The notes below the pieces were generated by a model that worked only from the letters and a program-made list of their open reading frames with translations, was not told the origin of the DNA and did no database searches. Position numbers and translations under genes: made by a program. DNA of 64,000 nucleotides from an uncultured Lactococcus sp. (GTDB taxonomy: Bacteria; Bacillota; Bacilli; Lactobacillales; Streptococcaceae): contig NZ_CAKPUG010000003.1 of NCBI RefSeq assembly GCF_934191625.1, forward strand, positions 62,001 through 126,000. Reading direction: 5' to 3'. Position 1 is the stretch's first letter; each line of letters begins with the position of its first letter. This document shows, in pieces, positions 1 through 9,345 of this stretch.

Positions 1-2
1 AA

Positions 3-722
3 AAATGGAATAAGCTTTCTGAAGCGGATATTGCCAAGATTGGAGGGAATAAAAATCAACACTTAGATAAGACAGAAGCACGTATTATTCGTTACCAGTT
101 AATTCAGAATTTGATGACAGCTGTTGCCCACCCAAAGAACAAATCCTTAGTTTTACAAGCCATCGCAACCTATAATGAGTATAAATCAAAATATAAAACC
201 GACTTTAATAACGCCCACTATTGGGATCGTGTTGAAGGTTCTGCGCAATATATGGAAATTATGGCAGCTTTATATACTTACTTCCCAGAACAGCTTAACA
301 CAGAGCAGGATATCACTCTGGCAATTCAAAATTTAGGGAAGCAAACCACTGGATATGGTAATTCTACGGGTAATGTCGAGGAAGCTTATGATATTGGTGC
401 TTTTGCAGGACTTTTATTGGATAATTATGATTCCGCTTGGAAAACAAAGCTCATGCAAGATAAAGATACTACACCAATGAGTTTATTAGCCAAATATTTT
501 CAAAACGATAAACTTCCAGCCTACAAACCACTGGATAATGAAAATAAAAACAAGGTTTTACAAAAAATAACAGTGAAGAAAAAACAACTCGTCACTTATC
601 ATAAGCAATCTTTAGAAGAAATGAAAAAGGAGCTTAAGTCTGCTAAAAATCCTCAGCAAAAAGCAATATTAGAAAAGGAAATTAAAGCCCTTGAAGCAAA
701 GATTGCCGCATTAGAAAAGTAA
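3..722 (+). CDS. C-terminal part of an unrecognised protein, truncated by the window edge
   Basis: The reading frame is open from the first bases, so the gene begins outside the window; the ATG at 111 is internal. About 239 residues are visible. The segment WDRVEGSAQYMEIMAALY, followed about 60 residues later by EEAYDIGAFAGLLLD, recalls the region behind the catalytic helix of some zinc metallopeptidases (an EGxAxY block, then a small-residue helix). That is only a resemblance, and no HExxH is in the visible part. The last 60 residues are a Lys/Glu-rich coiled coil ending KAKIAALEK-like. A hairpin terminator follows directly. The family is not recognised with confidence. Confidence 0.6.
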   Translation, partial: KWNKLSEADIAKIGGNKNQHLDKTEARIIRYQLIQNLMTAVAHPKNKSLVLQAIATYNEYKSKYKTDFNNAHYWDRVEGSAQYMEIMAALYTYFPEQLNTEQDITLAIQNLGKQTTGYGNSTGNVEEAYDIGAFAGLLLDNYDSAWKTKLMQDKDTTPMSLLAKYFQNDKLPAYKPLDNENKNKVLQKITVKKKQLVTYHKQSLEEMKKELKSAKNPQQKAILEKEIKALEAKIAALEK

Positions 723-731
723 TATAAAAAT

Positions 732-762
732 AAAACCATGCTCTCTTAAGAACATGGTTTTA
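732..762 (+). terminator. Rho-independent terminator
   Basis: Stem AAAACCATG / CATGGTTTT with a 12-base loop, followed by TATAAT-rich sequence. It ends the partial gene on its left and could also stop minus-strand transcription arriving from the small gene at 886-1026. Confidence 0.7.
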
Positions 763-885
763 TAATATCCTGAATAAAGTAACACTATAAAGTGGACACT
801 TTAATCATTATGAAGAACAGTTTCGTTCAAAAAATACGTAGATAAAAGTGAATCAAAATGCAAACAATCGCTTGTGCTGTTGTTT

Positions 886-1026
886 TTAATTTATTGAAAT
901 AATAAGTAGAACAGCAAGCAGCAGGACTACTAATATAAGTATCTCCCACACCATCAGTGAAAGTAAGGGATTTAGGCCTTTAATATGTAAACGATCCGCA
1001 ATACCATCTAATATATTTTTATTCAT
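886..1026 (-). CDS. 46-aa single-helix membrane protein, probably leaderless (paralogue of 21000-21173)
   Basis: A 46-codon frame encodes an amphipathic N-terminus (about residues 1-20, with DGIADRLHIKG), the block LMVWEI and a hydrophobic C-terminal helix of about 20 residues. It aligns without gaps, from the first Met, with the 57-aa protein at 21000-21173; 17 of the first 29 positions are identical. No Shine-Dalgarno sequence precedes the ATG. Instead the -10 hexamer TATATT ends seven bases before it, which predicts an mRNA starting at or within a base of the ATG. The family is unknown to me. A topology with an N-terminal amphipathic segment and one membrane helix would suit a small regulator of a membrane complex or a stress/toxin-like peptide, but nothing in the sequence decides this. 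Confidence 0.72.
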   Translation of the reverse strand: MNKNILDGIADRLHIKGLNPLLSLMVWEILILVVLLLAVLLIISIN

Positions 1027-1032
1027 ACATAT

Positions 1033-1061
1033 AATATATCAAAAACTTTAATAGTTTGCAA
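1033..1061 (-). promoter_or_regulatory. Sigma-A promoter of the 46-aa protein gene
   Basis: Minus strand: -35 TTGCAA (1056-1061), 17-base spacer, -10 TATATT (1033-1038), then six bases and the ATG. The same layout is found at 21180-21208. Confidence 0.7.
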
Positions 1062-1142
1062 TAGCATTTCTTTATTTTCTTTAAAATTACATTGAGATTA
1101 ACAAAAAATTTTTAAAAAACGATAACTGGAAAAGTTACCGTT

Positions 1143-1901
1143 TTACTTACCTTCTGCTTTTTCAAATTCTTTTTCCACAAAATATCCTGAGAGCCAAATA
1201 GCAAATAATATTCCTAGCATCCCTAAAAGCATTGATGCCATATCAGCCATAAGTAACTTAGAGTTCATTATCTCAGCAAAGCTATAATTTAACCGAACAA
1301 ACCAAAGAATAAGACTTAGTGAAGAACCTAATAGACCAAAAAAGAGGGTATTTACAGCGGTTCCTAGTATTTGCTGTGATATTATATAACGTTGTTCTTT
1401 AAATTGAGGCAATGTCATTTGCTCATCTTGTTCTACAACTTCAGATAAACTAGCCACTAAAGCCATGGCGGCTTCTGCCACTGCTCCTAACATCGAAATG
1501 ACCATGACTACGATTGCAACGTTAGAAAAGTTCAAACCTATTGCAAGCGATAATTCTTCTAACTCTTCTGTATCTTCGATGGCAAAACCTTGCAGATTAC
1601 CAATATGCTGTACAAGAATAGCCAAAAGGAGAAGGGAAAACACAACAATAATACTTGTTTTAAAAGAGATGTTTGTTACCAAATTATCTTCGGAAGACAT
1701 ATATATTGCGATAGCCAAAATAAGTATCGATACAACGCTTAAGAGAATAAAGGTATTCATTCCCCAAGAAAGTAAGGTTATCATTGCAAAAATCAAAACA
1801 AAATTAAGTGCTAGCCCGACTAAATTTCTAATCCCTTCAACTCCCGAAATTAAAATCAGTAAAAGAGTCAAAATAATAAAGAGAACAATTAAACTATTCA
1901 T
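1143..1901 (-). CDS. YibE/F-like integral membrane protein, second subunit
   Basis: A 252-aa polytopic protein with about six or seven hydrophobic helices (residues 4-24, 28-45, 49-67, 82-103, 122-148, 172-200, 215-242) and a long conserved-looking central block rich in Ala/Met (VVMVISMLGAVAEAAMALVA). This matches the YibE/F-like family (PF07907), whose role is unestablished. It starts eight bases inside the 3' end of the preceding YibE-like gene, with a good ribosome site (AAAGGAAG), so the two are translationally coupled and probably form one complex. It is the last gene of the operon that begins with ltaS. Confidence 0.75.
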   Translation of the reverse strand: MNSLIVLFIILTLLLILISGVEGIRNLVGLALNFVLIFAMITLLSWGMNTFILLSVVSILILAIAIYMSSEDNLVTNISFKTSIIVVFSLLLLAILVQHIGNLQGFAIEDTEELEELSLAIGLNFSNVAIVVMVISMLGAVAEAAMALVASLSEVVEQDEQMTLPQFKEQRYIISQQILGTAVNTLFFGLLGSSLSLILWFVRLNYSFAEIMNSKLLMADMASMLLGMLGILFAIWLSGYFVEKEFEKAEGK

Positions 1902-2997
1902 TTATTGCTTCCTTTCTTAATCCGAAGCTGGTTACTACAGCTGTAATTGGGACTGCTAGTACTATACCAATTGCAGAGATAATCGTTTGTAAAAGTCCAA
2001 GATTAAGGGCAGTCCCTGCAATATAATTCCAGGTATTCCCATTTCTTAATAAGAGTAAGGTCATAGGAATCGTTTCTGCCATAAAAATCATAAAGAGTAC
2101 ATTTGTTAAAGTACCGATGATTTCTTTTCCAATTTCCATACCAGACTTAATGTAATCTTTTTGTGACATATTTATTTCATTAAGCTGGTTTTGACGATAA
2201 AGACCGAATAATCCCGCAACAATATCGCCAGTACCATCCATAATTGCACCTAGAACACTGATAATTGCACCTACAAAAAAGAATAAAATCGGGTTTTGAG
2301 TTACATAATTCATCATTTCAAAATGAATTCCTGAATTTCCTGTAAGTTTTAAAACAGTAAATGTTAGAAGGAAAGTCAAAAGACTAGTGAGAACTGTAGT
2401 GAATAGGGTAAATAACATTTGCCGCGTAAACCCTAGAACAAAGCCTAAAGAACTGATAGCAAAGACTAAGGCTAAGCAAGAAAAAGTAATCAGCGCATTC
2501 ACAGAAGTAAAGTGAATATCAAAAGCAAGAGCCAAAACAAAGTAGAGAAGATTAAGTAGAAGAGACAATGTAAGAAAGAGTGTTGCGCGCCATCGAATAA
2601 AGCTTAAGGTAAGTCCGATAAAAAGAACAGCCAAACCTACAATTAATGCATCTCGCTTCTGGCCAATAATCTGCATAGTACCTGCGCTTTCCCGTAATAA
2701 AATTTTTTGATTTTTACGATAAAGTTGTCCAGTAAGCTGGGACTGGTTGGAGTTGTTTTTTAGATTTAAAACCTGATTCTTTTGCGAAGTATTGAGCAGC
2801 TTAACGCTAAGATTTTGTTGTATTTCTGTATCTTTATTATTAAAATTATCACTTAAAGCTGTCTTCTTCACTGTGTGTACTTCTTCAATAATCCCTAATG
2901 GTTCATGATAAAATCGGGCATTATGATCGACGATAACAAAAGCTGCCACTGCAACCAAGCAGGGCAGAATAATTTTTTTCATAAAAAATTTAATCAT
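1894..2997 (-). CDS. YibE/F-like integral membrane protein, first subunit
   Basis: A 367-aa protein: an N-terminal membrane anchor (residues 6-23), an extracytoplasmic stretch of about 90 residues, then at least seven helices from about residue 115 to the end. It contains LGAIMDGTGDIVAG and a GMEIGKEIIGTLTNVL block typical of YibE/F proteins (PF07907). The start overlaps the upstream glycosyltransferase gene by eight bases and the end overlaps the YibF-like gene by eight. An alternative Met at residue 6 is possible. Function is unknown for the family; its place behind ltaS and two glycosyltransferases suggests a role in envelope polymer assembly or transport. Confidence 0.75.
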   Translation of the reverse strand: MIKFFMKKIILPCLVAVAAFVIVDHNARFYHEPLGIIEEVHTVKKTALSDNFNNKDTEIQQNLSVKLLNTSQKNQVLNLKNNSNQSQLTGQLYRKNQKILLRESAGTMQIIGQKRDALIVGLAVLFIGLTLSFIRWRATLFLTLSLLLNLLYFVLALAFDIHFTSVNALITFSCLALVFAISSLGFVLGFTRQMLFTLFTTVLTSLLTFLLTFTVLKLTGNSGIHFEMMNYVTQNPILFFFVGAIISVLGAIMDGTGDIVAGLFGLYRQNQLNEINMSQKDYIKSGMEIGKEIIGTLTNVLFMIFMAETIPMTLLLLRNGNTWNYIAGTALNLGLLQTIISAIGIVLAVPITAVVTSFGLRKEAINE

Positions 2998-5083
2998 TAT
3001 TTTTCACCACAGTCAAAATGACAAAATAACCCAAGATATAAATAACCGTAAAGGTAAGGATCAATCCTAAGGAGAATTTTGTTTTCGGCTCATTTTGTGA
3101 GATTGTGAAACCAAAAGAGGCGGATTTGCTATTTGGCAACTCAATGAGATGCGGATAGTCTAGATTTTCCGTATTGGTCATCAAGGCCATCGTAACGGGT
3201 ACTTTTTGAATGTTTTCTACTCGCATACGATAATGACCCACAGACATTTCTGTCTTCAAAACAGTCATCGCATTTTCTGCAAGAATTGGAGTTTCACCAA
3301 CTTTTTTCCATTGATCCTCTTCTTTTTTCTCAAGAATTAATTTCATTTCCATATTCGCATAAGAATTGAAATCAATACGGTTAGCGGATGTTGTTAAATC
3401 AAAAGCCTGTGAAATACTTTTACCTGCTCCTAAATCAATACTGCCTTTGCTATAACCAAAGTGATTGACTGAGTGTTGTTGAGCGTTCACGACAATTGCT
3501 TGCTTCGGTTGTTTTTGCATCAAGGTTAACATCAACCCTAAAGACAATAAAGCCATAACTGGATATGTTATTTTCAGGAGCTTACTTCGTCCTTTTTCAG
3601 GTCTAAAAACGGTTTTTTCCGAAAAAATCTTATCAAAACTGAGTGCAGCTGCAAGAAGGATTAAGGCAAAGGTCATAAATTGGTAACGGGGTTTAACCTC
3701 CCAAAGCAAAGTATGAAAAAGAGTAATTCCCATCGTTGTTAAAATTGCTAGAGAAAAAACTGATATTTCTTCTTTTTTTGATTTCCACAAACGGTAAACA
3801 ATGGCAAAGAGGAATACGGTCATGAGTGCTTTAGCATATGTTGATATAAAGATGTTAATAGCACCAATATTATCAATTACCCAGCCGGGCGCTTTCGTCC
3901 AGTTGTAATAGCCAGAGAAAAGCTGATAATCTGTAGCCGTTGCGAAAGTTCCACAAGACCAGAGTTGTCCAAATTTCGCCAATAATAGAATTGGAATCAT
4001 CCAAGGATTTTTTCCTAAATGTGCTAAACGTTCTTTAATTCCAACAATGTTAGCTTCTTTCGCCGTTTCAAATCCAAAGTGGTTTAGTGTATAATCACGG
4101 TCAACAGGTGTCCATTCGCCCATTGATTCAGTATTTAAGCCTTCATAAATCCAATTTACAGTTGGAAAAACATCTGGTCCCTTTAGGTCATATTGCATAG
4201 CATTTGCTAAGCCACGAGTTACACCCATCGCCAAAATAATACCGACCAAGGAAGCTAAAATGAGTTTCACAATTGAAAGCCATAATTTTTTATATTTTTT
4301 TCGCTGACTGTAAGCCACTAAGCCCAAAATTACTAGAGCAATCAGAATAATAATCACATTAGGACGCGCAAGATAACCAAGTGTAAACAAAAATGCCGTA
4401 CTGACAAATTGCCAAATACCGAAGGTATCCGTTCTTTGAATTTTATCAAAACGTAATGCGATAATTAATAAAACGAAAATCGCAAAACCATCTGAATATC
4501 CAACCCTCAACAAGAAATCATAATTCATTGGGAGCATAAGCATCAGAAGGGCAACGAAGGCGGCCAGTTCTGCTCTTTTTTTCCATAGGAAGTGAATCAG
4601 CAAAGCCCAAATACTTGTATTGATAAGAATATTAAAAGTATAAAAAATGAAGTAATAAGAGAGATGTAATACTTCCGCAAGCTTCATAAATCCAACATTC
4701 AAGGCAACGAGAGGCACAAGATTAGGGTATTGTCTAATCCAAACATCCCAAATCATATCTCCTTGCATAATTCGTGTAGCTTGCGCTTGGATATGCCACG
4801 GATCTCCGAAAACCATGGTATGAATTTGAGTCACAGACAAAATCTGTAAAAGAAGAAAAACTGCAAAAAAGGCGAAAATAAATATTTTCAAGCCTTTTTT
4901 ATTCATATTATGAAATTTTCGATAGGCAAAACGGAGAATGAAAAAGAGCAAACCAGCAAACAACACAACCGAAATAGGTTCAACAAAACCAGCATCCGTA
5001 AAGGGTTGTATAGCCATAATAGCTAAAGCTGCGGTAAAGAGCCAAAGCAAAATGCGATACATGCTTTTATTCAGAAATTCCAT
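2990..5083 (-). CDS. Large GT-C-type membrane glycosyltransferase-like protein
   Basis: A 697-aa protein with about 12 membrane helices in residues 10-510, followed by an extracytoplasmic domain of about 150 residues (roughly 520-665, beta-rich in appearance) and a final helix (about 668-690). The first outer loop carries the acidic motif FGDPWH and then YPN, the layout of GT-C fold polyprenyl-phosphate-sugar transferases. It looks like a diverged relative of its neighbour at 5067-6641 (both have an acidic loop followed by a YPN block). The ribosome site AGGAGG is ideal. The start overlaps that neighbour by 17 bases. A lipid-linked sugar acceptor/donor on the outer face of the membrane is inferred, not seen. 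Confidence 0.72.
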   Translation of the reverse strand: MEFLNKSMYRILLWLFTAALAIMAIQPFTDAGFVEPISVVLFAGLLFFILRFAYRKFHNMNKKGLKIFIFAFFAVFLLLQILSVTQIHTMVFGDPWHIQAQATRIMQGDMIWDVWIRQYPNLVPLVALNVGFMKLAEVLHLSYYFIFYTFNILINTSIWALLIHFLWKKRAELAAFVALLMLMLPMNYDFLLRVGYSDGFAIFVLLIIALRFDKIQRTDTFGIWQFVSTAFLFTLGYLARPNVIIILIALVILGLVAYSQRKKYKKLWLSIVKLILASLVGIILAMGVTRGLANAMQYDLKGPDVFPTVNWIYEGLNTESMGEWTPVDRDYTLNHFGFETAKEANIVGIKERLAHLGKNPWMIPILLLAKFGQLWSCGTFATATDYQLFSGYYNWTKAPGWVIDNIGAINIFISTYAKALMTVFLFAIVYRLWKSKKEEISVFSLAILTTMGITLFHTLLWEVKPRYQFMTFALILLAAALSFDKIFSEKTVFRPEKGRSKLLKITYPVMALLSLGLMLTLMQKQPKQAIVVNAQQHSVNHFGYSKGSIDLGAGKSISQAFDLTTSANRIDFNSYANMEMKLILEKKEEDQWKKVGETPILAENAMTVLKTEMSVGHYRMRVENIQKVPVTMALMTNTENLDYPHLIELPNSKSASFGFTISQNEPKTKFSLGLILTFTVIYILGYFVILTVVKNND

Positions 5084-6641
5084 TTTTCCTCCTATTGCGT
5101 TGAATAAAGTCTATCAAGCCCATAGTTGCTAAAATAAGCATTATTGGTGCAAAGTTATAAAGGTAGCGTGAATTGGCTTCCCAAAGCAACAAAAATCCTG
5201 TCAGTCCAGCCATTGAAAGTCCGACAATAAACCATTCTGTCTTATGTTTCTTAAATACCCCTAAGAATATTTCATACCACATAAGCGGAACTATTGCTAA
5301 CCAATAAAGTGTCTGTGCTGCTTTCAGCAAGAGCCAACCAGTAATATTACCTTCTTCGGGCGCAAAACTCGTCCAGTCAAAGTAGCGGAAAATGAAAGGG
5401 TTTGTATGGCGATAAGTGTAAAAGAAGCCACTTAAATCCCCGTTGAACCAGGTATACATAATTTTTCGCCAAAGTTGTACTATAACTCCGGTAAAACCCA
5501 TTTCTTTTAAATTATTTACAAATCGTCGAGTAATACCTTCTTTTTTCGATTGGACATCTGGAAAAGATTGCGAGTAAGCTAACACATCGGGATTAAAGCC
5601 GCCATACTTATTTATGGGATCAAAGGACATGGTTACCCAGTGAATCATGGGTAAATTATAACGGTCGTTAGCTTCTTCTGTAAACGCTGGTTCCGAAGCA
5701 ACATATTCCTTAATGCCTTGATGTACCCCAACAAAGAGCACAGCTGCAATAGGAAGTACAATTAGTAGCTTCTTCCATTTGCGGTTAAGAATTAAGAAAC
5801 AGAAAACTGCAATCATCGGAATAAAGACCGTTGGTTTTATACTGTAACCTACGAAAACAGTTAAACAAGCAGCTATCCACCATAGAATCATTTTACTCAT
5901 TTTATCTGCTTTGAGTGCATACACCATGAATAGGAGACCAAAGATTGTAAAAGGTAGGGAAGCTGTATCAGTATAAAGCTGTGCTCCATAGATATAGAAT
6001 GGAACGAAACCAAAGGCAACAAGATTGTAAATCAGAGCCATTTTAAGATTAGAAATCTTTTTGATTAACAAAGAACCCGCTAAAACTGAAAGACTTGTAA
6101 GTATTGCCGCAACGACTGTAGTTGCTAAAATTAGCGAAGAATTACTGTTAAAGGGCGCAAATATTGAATTATAAATCATCCCAAAAAACTGATTATTAGG
6201 ATAGCGCAAGTAATAGAGTAATTCATCCGAAGTCATAGGTAGATTGGCAAATGCATCTCCCCCTAGCTTAAGGGAATTCCTAAAAATTACAAAGAAATCC
6301 CAGTCATGTGCAGTATCAGGAACGTGAATGATAAAGAAAAAAGGCACAAGCAATACTGCCAGCCCTAAAATCCACATTGACACTTTATAGTAATGTTGGA
6401 TTTTACTTTCTGTTAGCGTGTCTATTTTCTTGACCGAACGATAGATGAAAACCATGTAAGCTGCTGCGATAAACATACAGATATTCCCGAGGATAAAAGC
6501 TGTAATATACTTTTCATTCCAAACAGGTGTTTCCATGATTACATAAATATTTGTTCCAAGCCAGATAAGGCCAAAGATAAGTGACCAAAAGATCTTACAC
6601 TTTCGCGGATCTTTTAAGTGTTGATGTAGTGTATTCAACAT
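5067..6641 (-). CDS. GT-C-type membrane glycosyltransferase-like protein
   Basis: A 524-aa protein with about 12 hydrophobic helices. The first large outer loop (residues about 108-145) contains PDTAHDWDFF and then RYPNNQFFG, resembling the catalytic acidic motif of GT-C transferases of the PMT/ArnT type; small integral membrane proteins of this kind (TIGR03766-like) are common in Lactobacillales. The start is preceded by AAAGGAAAATA. It overlaps the EbsA-like gene by 47 bases at its 5' end and the second glycosyltransferase by 17 bases at its 3' end. Substrate cannot be told; linkage to ltaS makes a teichoic or lipid-linked sugar modification the best guess. Confidence 0.72.
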   Translation of the reverse strand: MLNTLHQHLKDPRKCKIFWSLIFGLIWLGTNIYVIMETPVWNEKYITAFILGNICMFIAAAYMVFIYRSVKKIDTLTESKIQHYYKVSMWILGLAVLLVPFFFIIHVPDTAHDWDFFVIFRNSLKLGGDAFANLPMTSDELLYYLRYPNNQFFGMIYNSIFAPFNSNSSLILATTVVAAILTSLSVLAGSLLIKKISNLKMALIYNLVAFGFVPFYIYGAQLYTDTASLPFTIFGLLFMVYALKADKMSKMILWWIAACLTVFVGYSIKPTVFIPMIAVFCFLILNRKWKKLLIVLPIAAVLFVGVHQGIKEYVASEPAFTEEANDRYNLPMIHWVTMSFDPINKYGGFNPDVLAYSQSFPDVQSKKEGITRRFVNNLKEMGFTGVIVQLWRKIMYTWFNGDLSGFFYTYRHTNPFIFRYFDWTSFAPEEGNITGWLLLKAAQTLYWLAIVPLMWYEIFLGVFKKHKTEWFIVGLSMAGLTGFLLLWEANSRYLYNFAPIMLILATMGLIDFIQRNRRKNGISE

Positions 6642-7017
6642 TATTTTCCTTTAAAACGTTTTGTAGTAGTTGATTGGACTTTCCCAAAACAACAAAATGA
6701 TATTCTTTTCCAATATAGATAAAACGAAGCGTTCTTGGCGTAAGTTTTACTGAGCTCATATAATTGAAGTCAATTTCAAGCATTCCCAAACGAAAATCGC
6801 GAGAAAAATGGAGCGCGTTTTCTGCTGCAAAAAAGCGACGTTGCCTCACCAAAAAATAGAAAGAAAGAACTAGGATGATAAGGATAGTTATCTGAAACCA
6901 ATTCATTCGAAGATTGTTTTCATAGAAAAGAACTTGTTGAAAAGAAAGGAGAATAACCCACCACATCCAAGCTATTTTATAAATATTACTTAAAGGCTGA
7001 AAATATCCCGATTTCAT
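6595..7017 (-). CDS. EbsA-like small membrane protein
   Basis: A 140-aa protein with two close N-terminal membrane helices (about residues 15-32 and 40-58) and a cytoplasmic C-terminal part that looks like a small beta-rich PH-type fold (GMLEIDFNYMSSVKLTPRTL). Size and layout match the EbsA family of streptococci and enterococci (PF17255), first linked to pore formation and aggregation-substance expression; the assignment is from shape and a few residues only. It begins seven bases after ltaS, with its ribosome site inside the end of ltaS, and overlaps the next gene by 47 bases. Confidence 0.5.
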   Translation of the reverse strand: MKSGYFQPLSNIYKIAWMWWVILLSFQQVLFYENNLRMNWFQITILIILVLSFYFLVRQRRFFAAENALHFSRDFRLGMLEIDFNYMSSVKLTPRTLRFIYIGKEYHFVVLGKSNQLLQNVLKENNVEYTTSTLKRSAKV

Positions 7018-7023
7018 AAAAAT

Positions 7024-9231
7024 TTACTTTCCTTTCTCATCATTTTTATTGGCTGAAGGTGCATTTTTAGCATCTTCTTTTTCTTTCTCTTTCGCTTTTG
7101 CTGCTGCTTCAGCTTCTTCTTGAGCTTTTTTCGCGGCCAAGACAGGATCATTAAAGAGATCGACCGTAGATACGCCTTGGTTTTCGCTAAGAAGAGATGT
7201 GGAGCGTGCTTTTAAGACATCTTGCTCTTCTTTTAAACGATTCCTTGTTGACGTAACGTTATAACTATAATTTCCCGGTTGTACTGGTTTAAATCCAGGC
7301 GGTGTGTAGAAACGAAGGAGATCTTCCGTATTGAAGGTATCCGACATATCTAACATTTTATTAACTTTTTCTTGAATGCTATCCACATATTTCTGCTGAC
7401 TCTCAGTTAACTTTAGAACTTCTCCAGTTTTTGTGTCATGATAAACTGAACTTGTCGCACTTGATTTTGTGATAGTTGGTGTAACGAAACCACGATTTCG
7501 GAGGGCAACAAATTGTTCGCGTTTTGGGGCAAAAACATCTTGTCCAAATTGAATATAGTCTTTTGTCGAAATACCAAGCAAATGCTCTAGGGTTGGCATT
7601 ACATCAATTTCACCAATAAATTCATCACTGATATGACCAGATGTTTGACCAGGAATATCAATCATAAACGGTGTACGTTGCATCATTGTGTTATCATATT
7701 CAGTCCATTCATCTGCGCTTTTACCAATAAATGGGGCATAATATTTTGTATCAGAACCAGAAATTCCGTAGTGGTCCCCATAAAGAACAATAACCGATTT
7801 TTCATAAAGTCCTGATTTCTTTAAGTAATCAAAGAAATCTTTAACCGCTGAATCCAGATAATTAGCAGTAACAAAATAATTATCAACTACTGAGTTCCCT
7901 GAGCCACCTTCTAAAAGTTTCGGATTCATCTCATAATCTTCAAGCCCTGTATAAGGTGTATGATTTGTAACCGTTAGATATTTTGCATAGAAAGGCTGCT
8001 GTAATTGCTCAAGATAAGGAATTGAGTCGTTAAAGAAGTATTTGTCTTTAACGCCCCAAGCAGTGGAATTTGTTGGCGTAAGATCATAGAAGGATTGATC
8101 AAAGAAGTTTTGATACCCCATATTACGATAAACATTATTACGACTGTAAAATGAACCAACATTCCCATGAAATACAGCACTTGAATATCCTTCTTTTTGT
8201 TGCAGAATAGCCGGCATAGCTTGGAAAGTTTGTGTACTTCCTAGACTTGAGAAAAGAGAGCCTGATGATAAACCAAAAGTTGAAGTTTCAAGCATAGTTT
8301 CTGCATCAGAAGTTTTACCTTGCCCAACTTGGTTAAAGAAGTTTGAGAAAGAATAAACTGAAGGATTATTGTTATAAAGTGAATTCAAGAAAGGTGTTAC
8401 TTCTTCACCGTTTACTTTCATGTTAATAACATCTTGCTGCAATGACTCTAGGTGAATCACAATAACATTTCGGTTTTTCGCAATACCAAACATCTTCGCA
8501 TTTGGTGCAAGATAGCGATCTTCTTGAATATATTTTTGAACTTTTGTAAAGTCTGTTTTGGAAGCCATAGCTCGAGTTTCGTTGGACACATGAGTATACC
8601 AGCTATTGGTAGCTAACCAAGGTCCTAAGCCCAAATAGCGTACAACGTAAGTTGCGTCATATTGTGCTTGTCGTGAAACAAGACGATGCTCAGTAAGATC
8701 AGCCATCCAGAAATTTAAGCCAAAAATCATGACTGAGGCACTGAAAACCTTGAAGGCAAAAATATTCGTGGGGCGTCGTTCATCCATTTTAATTTTCTTA
8801 GTAAGAAAAAGAACAAGAATAACGATAATGTCAACCCAGAACACGATATCAACCCAAGAAACAGCAATAGAACCTAAGTCGAAACCCTTTCCGACCATTC
8901 CTGCTCCTCCCGTTAAGGTGTTAAGCGTAAGGAAGTCTGAAAACTCGCGGTAGTAAAGGATATTTCCGTAAACCAACAAGTTTCCAATTAAGTTCATTAA
9001 CAACATTCCGAGATAGAAAAGCTGCTTTCTTTTAATAAACAATATTAAGCTAAAGAAAATTGCTGTAAAGCCTATGGGGTTAACAATAACCAAGAGATAA
9101 TCTGCAAGATTAGAAGAGTTCAAACCCTTAAAGACAGAAAAGTAAGCAATCATGGTTTTGACCCAAATAAAGAAGGTCGACCAGCATACTAAACCTAGTC
9201 GTGTATTAAAACTATTAAGTAATTTTTTCAA
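7024..9231 (-). CDS. ltaS: Lipoteichoic acid synthase (sulfatase-type polyglycerol-phosphate transferase)
   Basis: It polymerises glycerol-phosphate from phosphatidylglycerol on the outer membrane face. Five N-terminal helices (first 190 residues) precede an extracellular alkaline-phosphatase-fold domain. Numbered from the upstream GTG at 9261, the catalytic set is visible: E272 in VIHLES, nucleophile T317 in GKTSDAE (the same 45-residue spacing as E255/T300 of S. aureus LtaS), and D496-H497 in YGDHYG. The C-terminus adds a long Ala/Lys/Glu tail. I prefer the TTG start at 9231, which has GAGG six bases upstream and gives the family's usual MKKLLxSFNTRLG beginning; the GTG at 9261 remains possible. 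It heads an operon of membrane proteins. Confidence 0.93.
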   Translation of the reverse strand: MKKLLNSFNTRLGLVCWSTFFIWVKTMIAYFSVFKGLNSSNLADYLLVIVNPIGFTAIFFSLILFIKRKQLFYLGMLLMNLIGNLLVYGNILYYREFSDFLTLNTLTGGAGMVGKGFDLGSIAVSWVDIVFWVDIIVILVLFLTKKIKMDERRPTNIFAFKVFSASVMIFGLNFWMADLTEHRLVSRQAQYDATYVVRYLGLGPWLATNSWYTHVSNETRAMASKTDFTKVQKYIQEDRYLAPNAKMFGIAKNRNVIVIHLESLQQDVINMKVNGEEVTPFLNSLYNNNPSVYSFSNFFNQVGQGKTSDAETMLETSTFGLSSGSLFSSLGSTQTFQAMPAILQQKEGYSSAVFHGNVGSFYSRNNVYRNMGYQNFFDQSFYDLTPTNSTAWGVKDKYFFNDSIPYLEQLQQPFYAKYLTVTNHTPYTGLEDYEMNPKLLEGGSGNSVVDNYFVTANYLDSAVKDFFDYLKKSGLYEKSVIVLYGDHYGISGSDTKYYAPFIGKSADEWTEYDNTMMQRTPFMIDIPGQTSGHISDEFIGEIDVMPTLEHLLGISTKDYIQFGQDVFAPKREQFVALRNRGFVTPTITKSSATSSVYHDTKTGEVLKLTESQQKYVDSIQEKVNKMLDMSDTFNTEDLLRFYTPPGFKPVQPGNYSYNVTSTRNRLKEEQDVLKARSTSLLSENQGVSTVDLFNDPVLAAKKAQEEAEAAAKAKEKEKEDAKNAPSANKNDEKGK

Positions 9232-9345
9232 GGTAAACCTCAATTTATTTTTTATTTGCACAAGAGTAAATTCCTTTTTTTACATTGAGAATAATTCTAA
9301 CAAATGAGCCTTGAGCTAAGCTTAAGCTTCAAATGGCATACCTGT

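Noticed and set aside
1465..1920. 151-codon plus-strand frame across the YibE/F-like gene
   Set aside because: It is antisense to a well-supported membrane protein gene with a good ribosome site, has Ser/Thr/Lys-biased shadow composition and no site of its own.
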